This document shows, piece after piece, positions 18,890 through 29,192 of a stretch of 64,000 nt of DNA. The stretch is taken from positions 16,034 through 80,033 of the forward strand of contig OMXJ01000009.1 of NCBI GenBank assembly GCA_900315015.1, given 5' to 3'. Both the position numbers and the translations under genes were made by a program. The notes under the pieces were generated by a model. That model worked only from the letters and a program-made list of their open reading frames with translations. It did no database searches and was not told the origin of the DNA. This DNA comes from an uncultured Eubacteriales bacterium (lineage in GTDB: Bacteria > Bacillota > Clostridia > Lachnospirales > Lachnospiraceae). Every line of letters begins with the position of its first letter. The stretch's first letter is position 1.

Positions 18890-21475
18890 TCAGCTTTCCT
18901 TTACAGCCTCAAGAGCACCTGCGGAGTTCAATCTTATCAAGATGGTATCGCCCTCACTAAGTTCATCTGAAAGAATCAGCTTAGCAGCAAGAGTTTCAAC
19001 GCTCTTTTGGAGATATCTCCTAAGAGGTCTTGCACCGTACATAGGGTCATAAGCGGCATCGATAATGTAATTTCTAGCCTCATCAGTTACCTTTACGGTA
19101 AGCTGTCTGTCATCAAGAAGCTTGTTGAGTGAAGCAATAAGAAGCTCCATGATGCCATTGATATTATCTTTAGTAAGAGGCTTGAACATTATGATTTCAT
19201 CAAGACGGTTAAGGAACTCAGGTCTGAAATGAGCACGGAGCTCGCTTGTAACTCCGGCCTCGCAGTCAGGAGAGATATTACCGTTTTCATCAATTCCAGA
19301 AAGGAGTCTCTGGGAACCGATATTAGAGGTCATGATGAGGATAGTATTCTTAAAATCTACAGTTCTGCCCTGAGAATCGGTGAGACGGCCATCGTCAAGC
19401 ACCTGAAGCAGGAGATTGAAGACATCAGGATGAGCCTTTTCAACCTCGTCAAAGAGAATGACGCTGTAAGGTCTACGGCGAACTGCTTCAGTAAGCTGGC
19501 CGCCCTCCTCGTAGCCAACGTAACCAGGAGCAGCACCTATAAGTCTTGAAACAGAGTACTTTTCCATGTATTCGCTCATATCAATTCTGATTATTGCATT
19601 TTCATTATCAAAAAGGGCCTCTGCAAGAGCCTTTGCAAGCTCGGTTTTACCAACACCAGTAGGTCCAAGGAACATAAAGGAACCGATAGGACGCTTAGGA
19701 TCTTTGATTCCGGCCTTAGAACGGATGATTGACTCTGCAACTTTCAAAACAGCATCATCCTGACCGATTACTCTCTTATGCAGCTCATCACCAAGGTGAA
19801 GAGTCTTGCTGCGCTCGCTTTCAGTAAGCTTAGAAACAGGAACGCCGCTCCAGCGCGATACAATCCTTGCAATTTCCTCATCAGTAACATTCTCATGAAC
19901 AGAAACAGAATCCTTTTCTATTGCCTTTTCCTTAGCTTCAAGAGTCTTAATGAGCTCTGGAAGTCTGCCATATTTAAGCTCAGCAGCCTTGTTAAGGTCG
20001 TAGCCGCGCTCAGCCTCTGCAATCTGATTCTTTACATCTTCAATTTCAGCTCTAATGCCATGAAGTTCTTCAAGAGACCCCTTTTCCTCCTGCCATTTAG
20101 CAGTACCGGTATTCAGCTTTTCCTTGGCATCTGCAAGCTCTTTCTGCAGAGCGTCGAGACGCTGAAGTGAAAGAGTGTCGGTTTCCTTTTTAAGAGCAGC
20201 CTCTTCAATTTCAAGCTGCATTACCTTACGTCTGACATCATCAAGCTCTGTAGGCATTGAATCAAGCTCTGTCTTAACAAGGGCACAGGCCTCATCAACA
20301 AGATCGATGGCCTTGTCTGGAAGGAATCGGTCTGAAATGTATCTGTTAGAGAGAGTAGCAGCAGCCACAAGAGCAGAATCTGAAATCTTAACTCCGTGGT
20401 AATTCTCGTATCTCTCCTTTAAGCCTCTGAGGATTGAAATGGTATCCTCTACGGTTGGTTCGGAAATCATTACAGGCTGGAAACGTCTCTCAAGAGCCTT
20501 GTCTTTTTCGATGTACTGTCTATATTCATTGAGGGTGGTAGCGCCGATGCAGTGAAGCTCGCCTCTAGCAAGCATAGGCTTGAGCATATTTCCGGCATCC
20601 ATGGAACCCTCGCTATTTCCGGCACCGACAATGGTATGAAGCTCATCGATGAAAAGAATGATCTGACCATTGCTCTTTTTAACATCATTTAAAACAGCCT
20701 TAAGTCTTTCTTCGAATTCGCCGCGGTACTTAGCACCAGCGACCATGGCACCAAGGTCTAGAGAAAAGATCTTCTTATTCTTTAGAGCATCAGGTACATC
20801 GCCCTTTACAATACGCTGAGCAAGACCTTCAACAGCGGCAGTTTTACCAACACCAGGCTCTCCTATGAGAACAGGGTTGTTTTTGGTCTTACGGGAAAGA
20901 ATTCTTATTACATTTCTGATTTCAGTATCTCTGCCGATGACAGGATCCATCTTTCCGGATTTAGCCCTTTCAACAAGATCTGTAGAATACTTAGAAAGAG
21001 CATCGTAGGTATCTTCTGCATTGTCGGTTGTGACTTTCTGACCGCCTCTTATCTCTGAAACCGCCTCTAAGAAACGTTTTTCGTCGATTCTACAGCTCTT
21101 CATGAGCTCTTTTACCTCGCGGTTTGCGTAGCGGATAATGCCAAGGAAGAGGTGCTCTACAGTAACATAAGCATCGCCCATGCTATTAGCAATGCTGCCT
21201 ACATTTACAAGCACCTGATTAAGTTCATTTGAAATATAAGGCTGACCGCCCTCGACCTTTGGTTTTTTATTGAGAAGACCAGAAACCTGAGCAAGAAATA
21301 CTTCAGGACTGATTCCCATCTTGGTTAAAAGCTTAGGGATAAGACCATCGTCATCATTAACGAGTACATAAAGGAGATGCTCTTGATCTATTGCCTGATG
21401 GTGGAAATCATAAGCACACTTTTCAGTGGCGCTTATGGCCTGTTGAGATTTCTGTGAAAATTTATCTACGTTCAT
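18890..21475 (-). CDS. clpB: Chaperone ATPase ClpB (disaggregase)
   Basis: 861 residues, normal for ClpB. N-terminal Clp repeat domain ([14 protein letters not shown] to about 145), first AAA+ module with Walker [16 protein letters not shown] (about residue 204), a coiled-coil M domain (about 405-520) specific to ClpB/Hsp104, and second AAA+ module with [15 protein letters not shown] (about 603). It lacks the IGF-type ClpP loop, consistent with a protein disaggregase working with DnaK rather than a protease subunit. GGAGG precedes the start. A sigma-A-type promoter lies upstream; no CIRCE or CtsR box was found by eye, so its heat-shock control is unclear. Confidence 0.96.
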   Translation of the reverse strand: MNVDKFSQKSQQAISATEKCAYDFHHQAIDQEHLLYVLVNDDDGLIPKLLTKMGISPEVFLAQVSGLLNKKPKVEGGQPYISNELNQVLVNVGSIANSMGDAYVTVEHLFLGIIRYANREVKELMKSCRIDEKRFLEAVSEIRGGQKVTTDNAEDTYDALSKYSTDLVERAKSGKMDPVIGRDTEIRNVIRILSRKTKNNPVLIGEPGVGKTAAVEGLAQRIVKGDVPDALKNKKIFSLDLGAMVAGAKYRGEFEERLKAVLNDVKKSNGQIILFIDELHTIVGAGNSEGSMDAGNMLKPMLARGELHCIGATTLNEYRQYIEKDKALERRFQPVMISEPTVEDTISILRGLKERYENYHGVKISDSALVAAATLSNRYISDRFLPDKAIDLVDEACALVKTELDSMPTELDDVRRKVMQLEIEEAALKKETDTLSLQRLDALQKELADAKEKLNTGTAKWQEEKGSLEELHGIRAEIEDVKNQIAEAERGYDLNKAAELKYGRLPELIKTLEAKEKAIEKDSVSVHENVTDEEIARIVSRWSGVPVSKLTESERSKTLHLGDELHKRVIGQDDAVLKVAESIIRSKAGIKDPKRPIGSFMFLGPTGVGKTELAKALAEALFDNENAIIRIDMSEYMEKYSVSRLIGAAPGYVGYEEGGQLTEAVRRRPYSVILFDEVEKAHPDVFNLLLQVLDDGRLTDSQGRTVDFKNTILIMTSNIGSQRLLSGIDENGNISPDCEAGVTSELRAHFRPEFLNRLDEIIMFKPLTKDNINGIMELLIASLNKLLDDRQLTVKVTDEARNYIIDAAYDPMYGARPLRRYLQKSVETLAAKLILSDELSEGDTILIRLNSAGALEAVKES

Positions 21476-21519
21476 ATTTCCCTCCTTACGATTATAACTG
21501 TTGTATTTGTTCTATATGT

Positions 21520-21548
21520 ACTATAACACTTATGAAAAATAAAGTCAA
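21520..21548 (-). promoter_or_regulatory. Promoter of clpB
   Basis: On the minus strand TTGACT (21548-21543), 17-bp spacer, TATAGT (21525-21520). It is divergent from the gene at 21712. Confidence 0.8.
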
Positions 21549-21711
21549 GGGCTTTTTACAATTTTTTAAAGGTTTACAATTTTTAGTATACTTTTGGTGG
21601 CGTTTATGTTAAAATATAACATAGGGAAAGTGTGCCCGTAAACAAAAATGGGGATTTAAAGGTTAGAATATTATAATTAGATAGGTCGAAAAAACTGTAT
21701 TGGAGCGTACT

Positions 21712-24700
21712 ATGAAGGATAGGATAAATAGGAAAAGGAAAAGTCATTTACTAAATGCGGAAGTATTACTTATGATAATAGGAATCTTAATGGTCGTACT
21801 TATGATAATATGTTATATTCTCATGAAAACAGACCTGAATGAGATAAGTCAGAATGGGCAGCTCACTATAGCCGACATACAGAAGGAAAATTTAAAGTTT
21901 GTGTATAATGTAATAACCATATTTATGTTTGGCATGGCCGGAATAATAAGCCTTCTTACCTATATAAACAGCATTAAAAAGCAGGCTGAGAGGGATAGAG
22001 AGCTTGCGGAGAATAGGCTTGAGGCAGCTCTTGAGACAGATGAATATGCTACCTGGGAATACGACACCATAGAGGACAAGCTCTTAAGAGTAGGCTATGA
22101 GGGCGGACTAATAGATTCAGATGAAAAAGAAATAGATAATCCGCTTGAATATATCACTAAAAATGAGATTCTTGAACCAGAGGACAGAGAAAAGCTCATA
22201 GTATTCATAAAGAGCTTTTTTGAAAAAGAAAAGAAATCTGAGGTCATATTAAAGAGCAAGAATAAGAAAAAAGACATATCCTGGATCAAGCTATATGGAA
22301 GAAAGGTATTTGATGATAATGGAAATGTCCTCTCAGTAATAGGAAAGAGCATAGATGTAACCGAGGAGAAAACAAAAGAAATAGAAGAAGGCGGAAAGCT
22401 GGAGAGAGATACCAGGACAGGTCTTTTAAATGCAGAATCCTTCAAGAAAATGATCGAGGAAAAAATTAAAAGTGAGACCGAAGCAGCAATACATGTCATG
22501 TTCTATCTTGACATAGATGAGTTTAATGAAATAAGGGACAAATTCGGAAAAATCTACACCGATGCCATGATGATACATATAGCAAATCAGCTGCGTTCCA
22601 TATTTACACCTAGCGATTATATTGCAAGACTGGGAAAGGACTCCTTTGGAATCTTTGTAACCAACATGAAGACCGTTGCTGATGCAGAAAAGAAGGCAGA
22701 AAATGTAATGGATATATTCCAAAAGGGCTTTGGCTTCAAGCTGAATTATTTTAATGTTTCAGCAAGCCTTGGAATGGCAGTATATCCAGAGGATGCCAAC
22801 TTCTATGATAAGCTGTTTGAAAAATCGGCAATCGCCCTTTATGTAGCAAAAGACCATGGAAAGGCCCAGTTTACCAAGTATTCAGAGAGCATGGACAAGT
22901 TCTCTTCAGCGGCACGTAAATACTCAGAATATAAGCCGGTAAATAATATAGAGGAAAGAAATTCAATAGTAAATGCAGAAATAATAAGTGATACCATAGA
23001 TATCCTCTTTGATTCGAACTATTCAGGTTATGCAATAGACACTCTTTTATCGGTAGTAGGAACACTTCTTGAAATAAATCATCTCATAATTTTTGAGGCC
23101 TCAGACGATAAAAAGTGGATTGATGCGACTCATGAGTGGGCACAAAAGAACGAATTTCTTTTAGAAGATAAAATTAGTCATATGCCCTATGAAAAGCATG
23201 AAAAGGGAATGCATTTCTTAAAGAACCTAAATCATAGATTCGTATCAGAAAATGATGGGGATGTTTATGTACCAGAAAACTTTGTAAATGAAAATACCCC
23301 TAAGTTAAGGAGAATAATTCAGTGCGGAATATATGACAAGGATGAATTTGTAGGCTATTTATCAGCACTTTCCTATGAAAAGGGAAAGGCCTGGAGTAAG
23401 ACGGTAATAGACACACTTGCCATGGTAACCAAGATCGTAGGTGAGAGCATAATAAGAGACCGTACTCTTAGAAAGAGCATACTTACCTCACAAAGAGATC
23501 AGCTTACCAACACCTATAACTTCAACGCCTTCCTCAATGAAACCAACAGGGTGCATATTGAAAACCGTGAAAAGAAATATGCAATCATGTACATCGATGT
23601 AAATCAGTTCAAGCTCATAAACGAGACCTATGGCTATTCAGCCGGTGACTTCATTCTCATAGAAATGGGCAGAATAATAAATAGAGAATGCGGTGAAAGT
23701 GCCATTGTCAGCAGAGTTACAGGAGATAAGTTCCTAGCCTGCGTAGAATATCAGGACGAACAGAACATCAATGAAATTGCGGATAGAATAAGTGAAGCTG
23801 GAAAGAAGATAGAAGATGACACCGGAGCGGTTTATAAGCTTGCGATAGTAATCGGAACCTACGTAATGCAGAACGGTGACAGTGCCATCATGGCAGTAGA
23901 TAAGGCGAACATAGCAAGAAAGAATGCACAGAGAAAGCATATCCTCTACTCACTATATCGGGATGAAATGCATAATGAAATAGCAGAGGAGAAGGAAATT
24001 GAAGACGTAATGGAGGAAGCTCTTGTAGCAAGAGAATTCAAGGTATACTATCAGCCAAAATACAACCTTACAACAGGAAGAGTATATGGCTGTGAAGCGC
24101 TCTCACGCTGGGACAGAAAGGGAAAGGGAATAGTAAATCCGAGCGCTTATATTCCTATATTTGAGAAAAACGGCTTCATAAAGAAGCTGGATTATTATGT
24201 ATTTGAAGAGGCCTGTGCCCTTGTAAGAAATCTGATGGATGATAAAAAGGAAGTATATCCGATATCCGTTAATTTCTCAAGAATCCACTTCAATAATGAT
24301 CAGCTTCCAGAATTTTTATTAGAAACAGTAAAGAAATATAGGGTAAAGCCAGAGAGCTTTGAAATAGAGATAACTGAAACCGCCCTAAGACAGGTAGATG
24401 AACACTTTAGGAGTGTACTATCAAAGATAAAGGAATATGGCTTTAGCATATCAGTAGATGACTTCGGTTCAGGCTTATCAGCCCTGAACATGCTCTCAGA
24501 TTTTAAGTTTGACGTACTGAAGATAGATAAGGATTTCTTCCATAATCAGTCAACAACGGAAAGAGAGAAGATAGTAATTTCAAGTATAGCAGAAATGGCA
24601 GAAAAGCTTGGAATGGAATTAATCTGCGAAGGCGTAGAAACAGAAACTCAGGCTGATTTCTTAGAAAGTGTGGGATGCCATCATGCGCAGGGATTTTTGT

Positions 24701-24771
24701 TTAGCAGACCTCTTCCGGTAGGAGAATTCCTAAGGCTTGTCTATAACGTAGACTTTAAAAAGCCGCAGTAG
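21712..24771 (+). CDS. Membrane GGDEF-GGDEF-EAL protein, predicted c-di-GMP phosphodiesterase
   Basis: About 1019 residues. Two membrane helices (about 15-40 and 65-85), a PAS-like sensor (about 100-225), a first GGDEF domain in which the motif is GKDSF (degenerate), a GAF-like region, a second GGDEF domain with TGDKF (degenerate), and a C-terminal EAL domain. The EAL domain keeps the catalytic set: EALSRW, VNFSRIHF, EIEITETAL, VDDFGSGLSA, KIDKDF and CEGVETE. So it probably breaks down c-di-GMP, with the GGDEF domains as regulatory units. Start at ATG 21712 (GGAG at 21702); TTG 21700 is less likely. In motile clostridia such proteins influence flagellar motility. Confidence 0.88.
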   Translation: MKDRINRKRKSHLLNAEVLLMIIGILMVVLMIICYILMKTDLNEISQNGQLTIADIQKENLKFVYNVITIFMFGMAGIISLLTYINSIKKQAERDRELAENRLEAALETDEYATWEYDTIEDKLLRVGYEGGLIDSDEKEIDNPLEYITKNEILEPEDREKLIVFIKSFFEKEKKSEVILKSKNKKKDISWIKLYGRKVFDDNGNVLSVIGKSIDVTEEKTKEIEEGGKLERDTRTGLLNAESFKKMIEEKIKSETEAAIHVMFYLDIDEFNEIRDKFGKIYTDAMMIHIANQLRSIFTPSDYIARLGKDSFGIFVTNMKTVADAEKKAENVMDIFQKGFGFKLNYFNVSASLGMAVYPEDANFYDKLFEKSAIALYVAKDHGKAQFTKYSESMDKFSSAARKYSEYKPVNNIEERNSIVNAEIISDTIDILFDSNYSGYAIDTLLSVVGTLLEINHLIIFEASDDKKWIDATHEWAQKNEFLLEDKISHMPYEKHEKGMHFLKNLNHRFVSENDGDVYVPENFVNENTPKLRRIIQCGIYDKDEFVGYLSALSYEKGKAWSKTVIDTLAMVTKIVGESIIRDRTLRKSILTSQRDQLTNTYNFNAFLNETNRVHIENREKKYAIMYIDVNQFKLINETYGYSAGDFILIEMGRIINRECGESAIVSRVTGDKFLACVEYQDEQNINEIADRISEAGKKIEDDTGAVYKLAIVIGTYVMQNGDSAIMAVDKANIARKNAQRKHILYSLYRDEMHNEIAEEKEIEDVMEEALVAREFKVYYQPKYNLTTGRVYGCEALSRWDRKGKGIVNPSAYIPIFEKNGFIKKLDYYVFEEACALVRNLMDDKKEVYPISVNFSRIHFNNDQLPEFLLETVKKYRVKPESFEIEITETALRQVDEHFRSVLSKIKEYGFSISVDDFGSGLSALNMLSDFKFDVLKIDKDFFHNQSTTEREKIVISSIAEMAEKLGMELICEGVETETQADFLESVGCHHAQGFLFSRPLPVGEFLRLVYNVDFKKPQ

Positions 24772-24897
24772 TAGTATTGGCAAAAGGTAAAAATTGCAGT
24801 AAAATGTAAATAAGGCCATGAGAGGAAGTTGCAAAGGGAAAAGGGAAAAGTAAAAAAAGGAAAAGCAAGAGAAATATATAGTAAGGAGCAATAAATT

Positions 24898-26295
24898 ATG
24901 GATGGCAGATGGACAATACAAATGCCGGAGAATGTAAAGCAAATAATAAAGACTTTAAATGCAGCGGGCTATCAGGGCTATGCAGTCGGAGGGTGTGTAA
25001 GAGACAGCCTCATGGGAAGAATTCCTCACGACTGGGATGTAACCACAAATGCCCTTCCACTTCAGATAAAAGCACTGTTTTCACACACGGTGGACACTGG
25101 AATAAAGCATGGAACAGTAACAGTACTATTTAAAAATGAAAGCGGAGGCTATGACGGCTATGAGGTGACGACATATAGGGTAGATGGCACCTATGAAGAC
25201 CATAGACATCCAGATTCAGTGAATTTTACGACCAATCTAAAAGAGGATCTAAAACGCAGAGATTTTACGATAAACGCCATGGCCTATAATGATGAGGACG
25301 GCATAATCGATATATTCTCAGGCAAGGAAGACCTCGAAAAAGGAATCATAAGAGCAGTAGGAAATCCAGATGAGCGCTTCAGCGAGGATGCGCTTAGAAT
25401 AATGAGAGCAGTAAGGTTCTCAGCTCAGCTGGGCTTTAACGTAGAAGAAGAAACTCTAAAGGAAATGGAGCATCACTCAAAAGAGCTGGAGAATGTATCA
25501 GCAGAAAGAATATATTCAGAGCTCACGAAGCTCTTAGCCTCAGAGCATCCGGAAAAAATACTGACCGCTTATGAAACTAAAATGACAAGCATATTTTTGC
25601 CGGAATTTGACCGCATGATGGAAACAGAGCAAAATAACCCTCATCATATCTATAATGTCGGACTTCACACGGTAGAAGCCTTAAGGGCAGCAAATGTATT
25701 AGTAAAAGAAGACGGCTTAAATGAAGAAGAAGCTTTGTTATTAAAAATAGCAGTTCTGCTTCATGATGTAGCAAAGCCGGAGACAAAGACCACCGATGAA
25801 AATGGAATAGATCATTTTTATGGACATCCTGCAGAAGGTGAAAAAATGGTGATAAGAATCCTAAAAAGGCTGAAGTCGGATAATCATACTATAGATGTAG
25901 TATCAAGATTGGTAAAATATCACGACAGGAGACCGGGAAGCAGGGGGAGCGTGCCAAAGAAACAGGTAAGAAAAATGGTCGCAAAGGTCGGAAGAGACAT
26001 AATAAAGCTTGTTTTTGAAGTGCAAAAGGCAGACCTTGCGGCTCAAAATCCGGTATTCATGCCGGGCAAATATCAGCATCTTTTTGAAATAATGCATGTA
26101 TATGGTCAGATAGAGGAAGCTGAGGATGCTCTTAGCATAAAGGAACTGAAGGTAAATGGAAAGGACATAATGTCACTGGGAGTTCAGGGAAAGAAGGTAG
26201 GAGAAATCCTGAATGCTCTTCTTGAGAGGGTACTAGATGATCCTTTAGTAAATGAGCATGAAAGCCTGATGGAAATTGCTAAAACTTTAGTATAA
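24898..26295 (+). CDS. cca: CCA tRNA nucleotidyltransferase with HD domain
   Basis: 465 residues. The class II nucleotidyltransferase head shows GYQGYAVGGCVRDSLMG and the metal-binding RIPHDWDVTTNA, then RRDFTINAMAYN and the basic EDALRIMRAVRFSAQL. A C-terminal HD domain (VLLHDVAKPET and HHFYGH-like metal ligands) follows. It adds or repairs the 3' CCA of tRNAs. AAGGAG precedes the ATG. It stands alone behind the EAL gene; a tandem 18-bp repeat lies immediately after it. Confidence 0.94.
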   Translation: MDGRWTIQMPENVKQIIKTLNAAGYQGYAVGGCVRDSLMGRIPHDWDVTTNALPLQIKALFSHTVDTGIKHGTVTVLFKNESGGYDGYEVTTYRVDGTYEDHRHPDSVNFTTNLKEDLKRRDFTINAMAYNDEDGIIDIFSGKEDLEKGIIRAVGNPDERFSEDALRIMRAVRFSAQLGFNVEEETLKEMEHHSKELENVSAERIYSELTKLLASEHPEKILTAYETKMTSIFLPEFDRMMETEQNNPHHIYNVGLHTVEALRAANVLVKEDGLNEEEALLLKIAVLLHDVAKPETKTTDENGIDHFYGHPAEGEKMVIRILKRLKSDNHTIDVVSRLVKYHDRRPGSRGSVPKKQVRKMVAKVGRDIIKLVFEVQKADLAAQNPVFMPGKYQHLFEIMHVYGQIEEAEDALSIKELKVNGKDIMSLGVQGKKVGEILNALLERVLDDPLVNEHESLMEIAKTLV

Positions 26296-26352
26296 GAAGC
26301 AAAAAGATAATGTTAGTTCAAAAGACAAAATATTCTGAAGAATTATAATATT

Positions 26353-26478
26353 CTGAAAGATAAGAACAGTCTGAAAGATAAGAACAGTCTGAAAGATAAG
26401 AACAGTCTGAAAGATAAGAACAGTCTGAAAGATAAGAACAGTCTGGAAGATAAGAACAGTCTGAAAGATAAGAACAGT
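26353..26478 (+). repeat. Seven tandem copies of an 18-bp unit after cca
   Basis: CTGAAAGATAAGAACAGT starts at 26353, 26371, 26389, 26407, 26425, 26443 (one change) and 26461, followed by a decayed copy at 26479. The near-identity of the copies suggests recent expansion. It lies between cca and the convergent 6S RNA gene. The frames open through it are repeat artefacts. Confidence 0.97.
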
Positions 26479-26493
26479 TTGAAAGATGAAAAT

Positions 26494-26525
26494 AGCCCGT
26501 GGCAGTAAAAAAAGTGCCGCGGGCT
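26494..26525 (+). terminator. Hairpin probably ending the cca transcript
   Basis: AGCCCGTGGCA (26494-26504) pairs with TGCCGCGGGCT (26515-26525) with one G-T contact. There is no real U-run after it, so termination strength is uncertain. Confidence 0.45.
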
Positions 26526-26538
26526 ATAAATATGTCCG

Positions 26539-26578
26539 GAAAAAAAATAACCCCTGGCGGCTTTGCAGCCACCAGGGG
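26539..26578 (-). terminator. Intrinsic terminator of the 6S RNA gene
   Basis: Read on the minus strand, a GC-rich hairpin (26578 to 26551, arms CCCCTGG...CCAGGGG) is followed by TTATTTTTTTT. It is 20 bp beyond the end of the 6S RNA closing stem. Confidence 0.85.
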
Positions 26579-26599
26579 TAAATACCAAGGTGCCGGATC

Positions 26600-26779
26600 T
26601 TACATTTTGAGTCCTAGCTAAAGCTAGGTGGGTTACCGCATATAAATTTTTGCCTTCCGCTGATAACTAGCGCAGCTTACGAACTACTTCGGCCTGACAG
26701 CCACTTAAGAATATAGGTGTCCCATTGGTCATTTGTAGGTTCAAAATCGTAAGATTTATCGAACATCTCAGAATGTAAT
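26600..26779 (-). ncRNA. ssrS: 6S RNA
   Basis: About 180 nt on the minus strand. The 5' end carries CTGAGATGTTCG, found at the 5' end of E. coli and Bacillus 6S RNAs. The 5' segment TTACATTCTGAG pairs with the 3' segment CTCAAAATGTAA (one mismatch), giving the closing stem of the rod. A strong sigma-A promoter ends a few bases upstream and an intrinsic terminator follows. 6S RNA mimics an open promoter, binds the housekeeping RNA polymerase and represses it in stationary phase. Mature ends are estimates. A covariance search would settle the identity. Confidence 0.85.
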
Positions 26780-26782
26780 TAT

Positions 26783-26811
26783 ATTATAGTATAAGAATCA
26801 AGAAAAATCAA
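26783..26811 (-). promoter_or_regulatory. Promoter of the 6S RNA gene
   Basis: Minus strand: TTGATT (26811-26806), 17-bp spacer, perfect TATAAT (26788-26783). The start would be near 26776, at the 5' end of the RNA. Confidence 0.8.
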
Positions 26812-26844
26812 CAACTTTTTTAATTTATACTTCTTTTATTTGTT

Positions 26845-28494
26845 TTATTCGTTAAGCTTATCAAGCTCTGCTAGAGTGATAGCTGGAATAACAAAGGTGA
26901 ATTCCGCACCCTTACCTTGCGTACTTCTGACAATGATGCCGCCGTCATGCTTGAAAACAATCTGTCTTGCAATAGCAAGGCCAAGTCCAGAGCCCTTTGC
27001 ATTCTGGCGGAGCTTGGATTTGTAAAATTTATCAAAAATAACAGGAAGCTCATCTCTAGCAATACCTACGCCGTTATCCTTAATGGAAATAGAAATGTAA
27101 GGATAGGTAGGATTTTCAGCATCCCAAGGCATAATGGCCTTTTTAACGTTCTTAAGGAGCACCGTACCAAAGGAAATGGCTCCGTTTGAAAAATGGGTTG
27201 AATAAGCAGTCTGTATATCAGGTCTTGACACCTGCGTAAGCTCTGTCTGAGTAGAAGGAGTAACACTGACGCTGACCGTAGAGTCCTCAGGAGAGAACTT
27301 GATTGCGTTATCAAAAATAATCATGAACATCTGGCGCAGTCTGTCGTAATCACCCATGACCATTCCGAGATCAGTCTTATTTGTAAAATCGATTTTAATA
27401 TTTTTGTTATTGCCAATAGCATTACCAGCCTTAAGAGCTTCATCAAAAATTGAGCTGACAGAAACCGGTTCTTTTTCAATAGAAAACTCAGGGTTCTGCA
27501 TCTTAGACAGAATGAGAAGGTCTCCAACAAGACGTTCCATATGCTTACATTCCATAAGCATCTTATCATAGTACTGAGTGACCTTTTCAGGATCGGTAAT
27601 TACACCGTCTACAAGAGACTCAGTGTAAGCACGCATTACAGTAATAGGAGTTCTGAGCTCATGAGAAACATTAGCAAAGAAATCAATTCTTGTCTGATCG
27701 AGCTGCTTTCTGATTCTTTCATTTTCAGTGAGCTTATCAGAAAGAAAGTCGAGCGTTCTAGCAAGGTCGCCTAGCTCATCGCCTCTTGTAAGATTGTTCT
27801 TTATGCCATATCTTCCATCAGATAAAAGCATGGCATTTCGTCTCATGGTAGAAATAGGAGCAACCAATCTCTTAGTGAACCATAGAGCAATGATAAAGGC
27901 AACAATCAAAGAAAAAATGATAATGACCGTTATGACCTTGCGGTTAGTGATAAGAATATTATCCTGAACGGCCATAGGAGCACTGATTAATAGACAGCCT
28001 GAAACATCGCCATATATATTTTTTATAGGAACGCCTATAGACATCATGGTAGCACCGTGAATGTCTATGTAAGAATCCAGAGTGGTGCTTCTTCCTCTAA
28101 AGGCAGTAAGAATCAGCGAAACATAGCTGTCCGAGCTGTCCAGGTTTGAAAAAGAAATATTGGTAAGTCTGCTATCGATAGGCTGCTCAGAATGAGGATT
28201 AGCAATTATCCATACATCGAGATTGCCGGCCTTACTTAGTGTATCAATATATGAGAAAACAGCTTCTACATCAGAGGTAGTGACTGTTGAATCAGAAAGG
28301 TAAGGATAAAGGTCGTCGGAAATACCGGATGCCTGATCTTGAATAAGTGCTTTATAGTGATTTTTTATAGAAACCACAAGTGATTGTGTAAGCGCAAATC
28401 CCAGCATAAGAGTGAAAATGAGAAGGATACCGCCGTATATAGTAAATATTTCTATAAAAAGTCTACGCTTGAATTTCTTGCGTATTTTTATCAT
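26845..28494 (-). CDS. Membrane sensor histidine kinase
   Basis: 549 residues. One membrane helix (about 15-37), an extracellular sensor region of about 140 residues (PDC/dCache-like by layout), a second helix (about 185-205), HAMP, the HisKA dimerisation domain with the phospho-accepting His in FFANVSHELRTPITV, and a HATPase domain with NAIKFS, DNGVGIA, and GSGLGLAIARQI. It autophosphorylates and passes phosphate to the response regulator encoded just upstream; the two genes overlap by 4 bp (ATGA), so they are translationally coupled. The signal is unknown; the overall layout is PhoR/ResE-like. The gene ends about 65 bp from the 6S promoter. Confidence 0.93.
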   Translation of the reverse strand: MIKIRKKFKRRLFIEIFTIYGGILLIFTLMLGFALTQSLVVSIKNHYKALIQDQASGISDDLYPYLSDSTVTTSDVEAVFSYIDTLSKAGNLDVWIIANPHSEQPIDSRLTNISFSNLDSSDSYVSLILTAFRGRSTTLDSYIDIHGATMMSIGVPIKNIYGDVSGCLLISAPMAVQDNILITNRKVITVIIIFSLIVAFIIALWFTKRLVAPISTMRRNAMLLSDGRYGIKNNLTRGDELGDLARTLDFLSDKLTENERIRKQLDQTRIDFFANVSHELRTPITVMRAYTESLVDGVITDPEKVTQYYDKMLMECKHMERLVGDLLILSKMQNPEFSIEKEPVSVSSIFDEALKAGNAIGNNKNIKIDFTNKTDLGMVMGDYDRLRQMFMIIFDNAIKFSPEDSTVSVSVTPSTQTELTQVSRPDIQTAYSTHFSNGAISFGTVLLKNVKKAIMPWDAENPTYPYISISIKDNGVGIARDELPVIFDKFYKSKLRQNAKGSGLGLAIARQIVFKHDGGIIVRSTQGKGAEFTFVIPAITLAELDKLNE

Positions 28495-29192
28495 TTATCA
28501 TTTACCTCGAATTTGTATCCAATTCCCCACTGTGTCTTGATTGACCAGCCAGGATGTGAAATAACGTCGATTTTCTGACGAAGACGCTTGATGTGAGAAT
28601 CAACAGTACGTGAATCGCCGTAATAATCATAGCCCCAGAGGATATCAAGCAGATTTTCTCTTGTAAATACCTTGTTAGGATTCTTAGCAAGGGTCCACAT
28701 GGTCTCGATTTCCTTCTTGGTAAGAGTAATAGGTTCTCCGCCTATAGAAAGTGTATATTCGTCCAGATTAATTGTAAGATTATCGATGGAAATGACCTTT
28801 CCGGAATTGGCGCTTACCTGCTCCTTAGAAGCGCTGATACGGCGCTTTACGGCGCGTACTCTTGCCATTACCTCACTTGGACTGAAAGGCTTAACAATAT
28901 AATCATCTGCACCGATGTCAAGCCCCATGACCTTTTCAAATTCCTCGCCCCTTGCAGTAATAAGGATAACCGGTACGCTGCTGTTACGTCTGATTGTGCG
29001 GCATACCTCATATCCATCTATCTTAGGCATCATAACATCAAGCAGTACAACCTCGGGTGAGGAAGAATTGAAAAGTCTGATCGCTTCCTCTCCGTCTTTG
29101 GCTATTACAGGAGTATAGCCCTCCTTAGCGGCATAAGCAGCTAAAACGTCAGTGATATCAGAATTATCGTCTGCGATTAAAATATTTGCCAT
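28491..29192 (-). CDS. OmpR/PhoB-family response regulator
   Basis: 233 residues from ATG 29192 (MANILIADDNSDITDVL). Receiver domain with the acidic pocket ADD, phospho-acceptor Asp in VVLLDVMMPKIDGYEV and the conserved Lys in DDYIVKPFSP. The C-terminal winged helix (about 130-230) ends WGIGYKFEV. GGAG lies upstream of the start; the longer frame to 29282 has no such signal. It forms a two-component system with the overlapping kinase gene. Targets cannot be deduced. Confidence 0.95.
   Translation of the reverse strand: MANILIADDNSDITDVLAAYAAKEGYTPVIAKDGEEAIRLFNSSSPEVVLLDVMMPKIDGYEVCRTIRRNSSVPVILITARGEEFEKVMGLDIGADDYIVKPFSPSEVMARVRAVKRRISASKEQVSANSGKVISIDNLTINLDEYTLSIGGEPITLTKKEIETMWTLAKNPNKVFTRENLLDILWGYDYYGDSRTVDSHIKRLRQKIDVISHPGWSIKTQWGIGYKFEVNDK

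Noticed and set aside
26318..26588. Two minus-strand open frames over the 18-bp repeat
   Set aside because: Repeat artefacts: the unit length is a multiple of three; no start signal.
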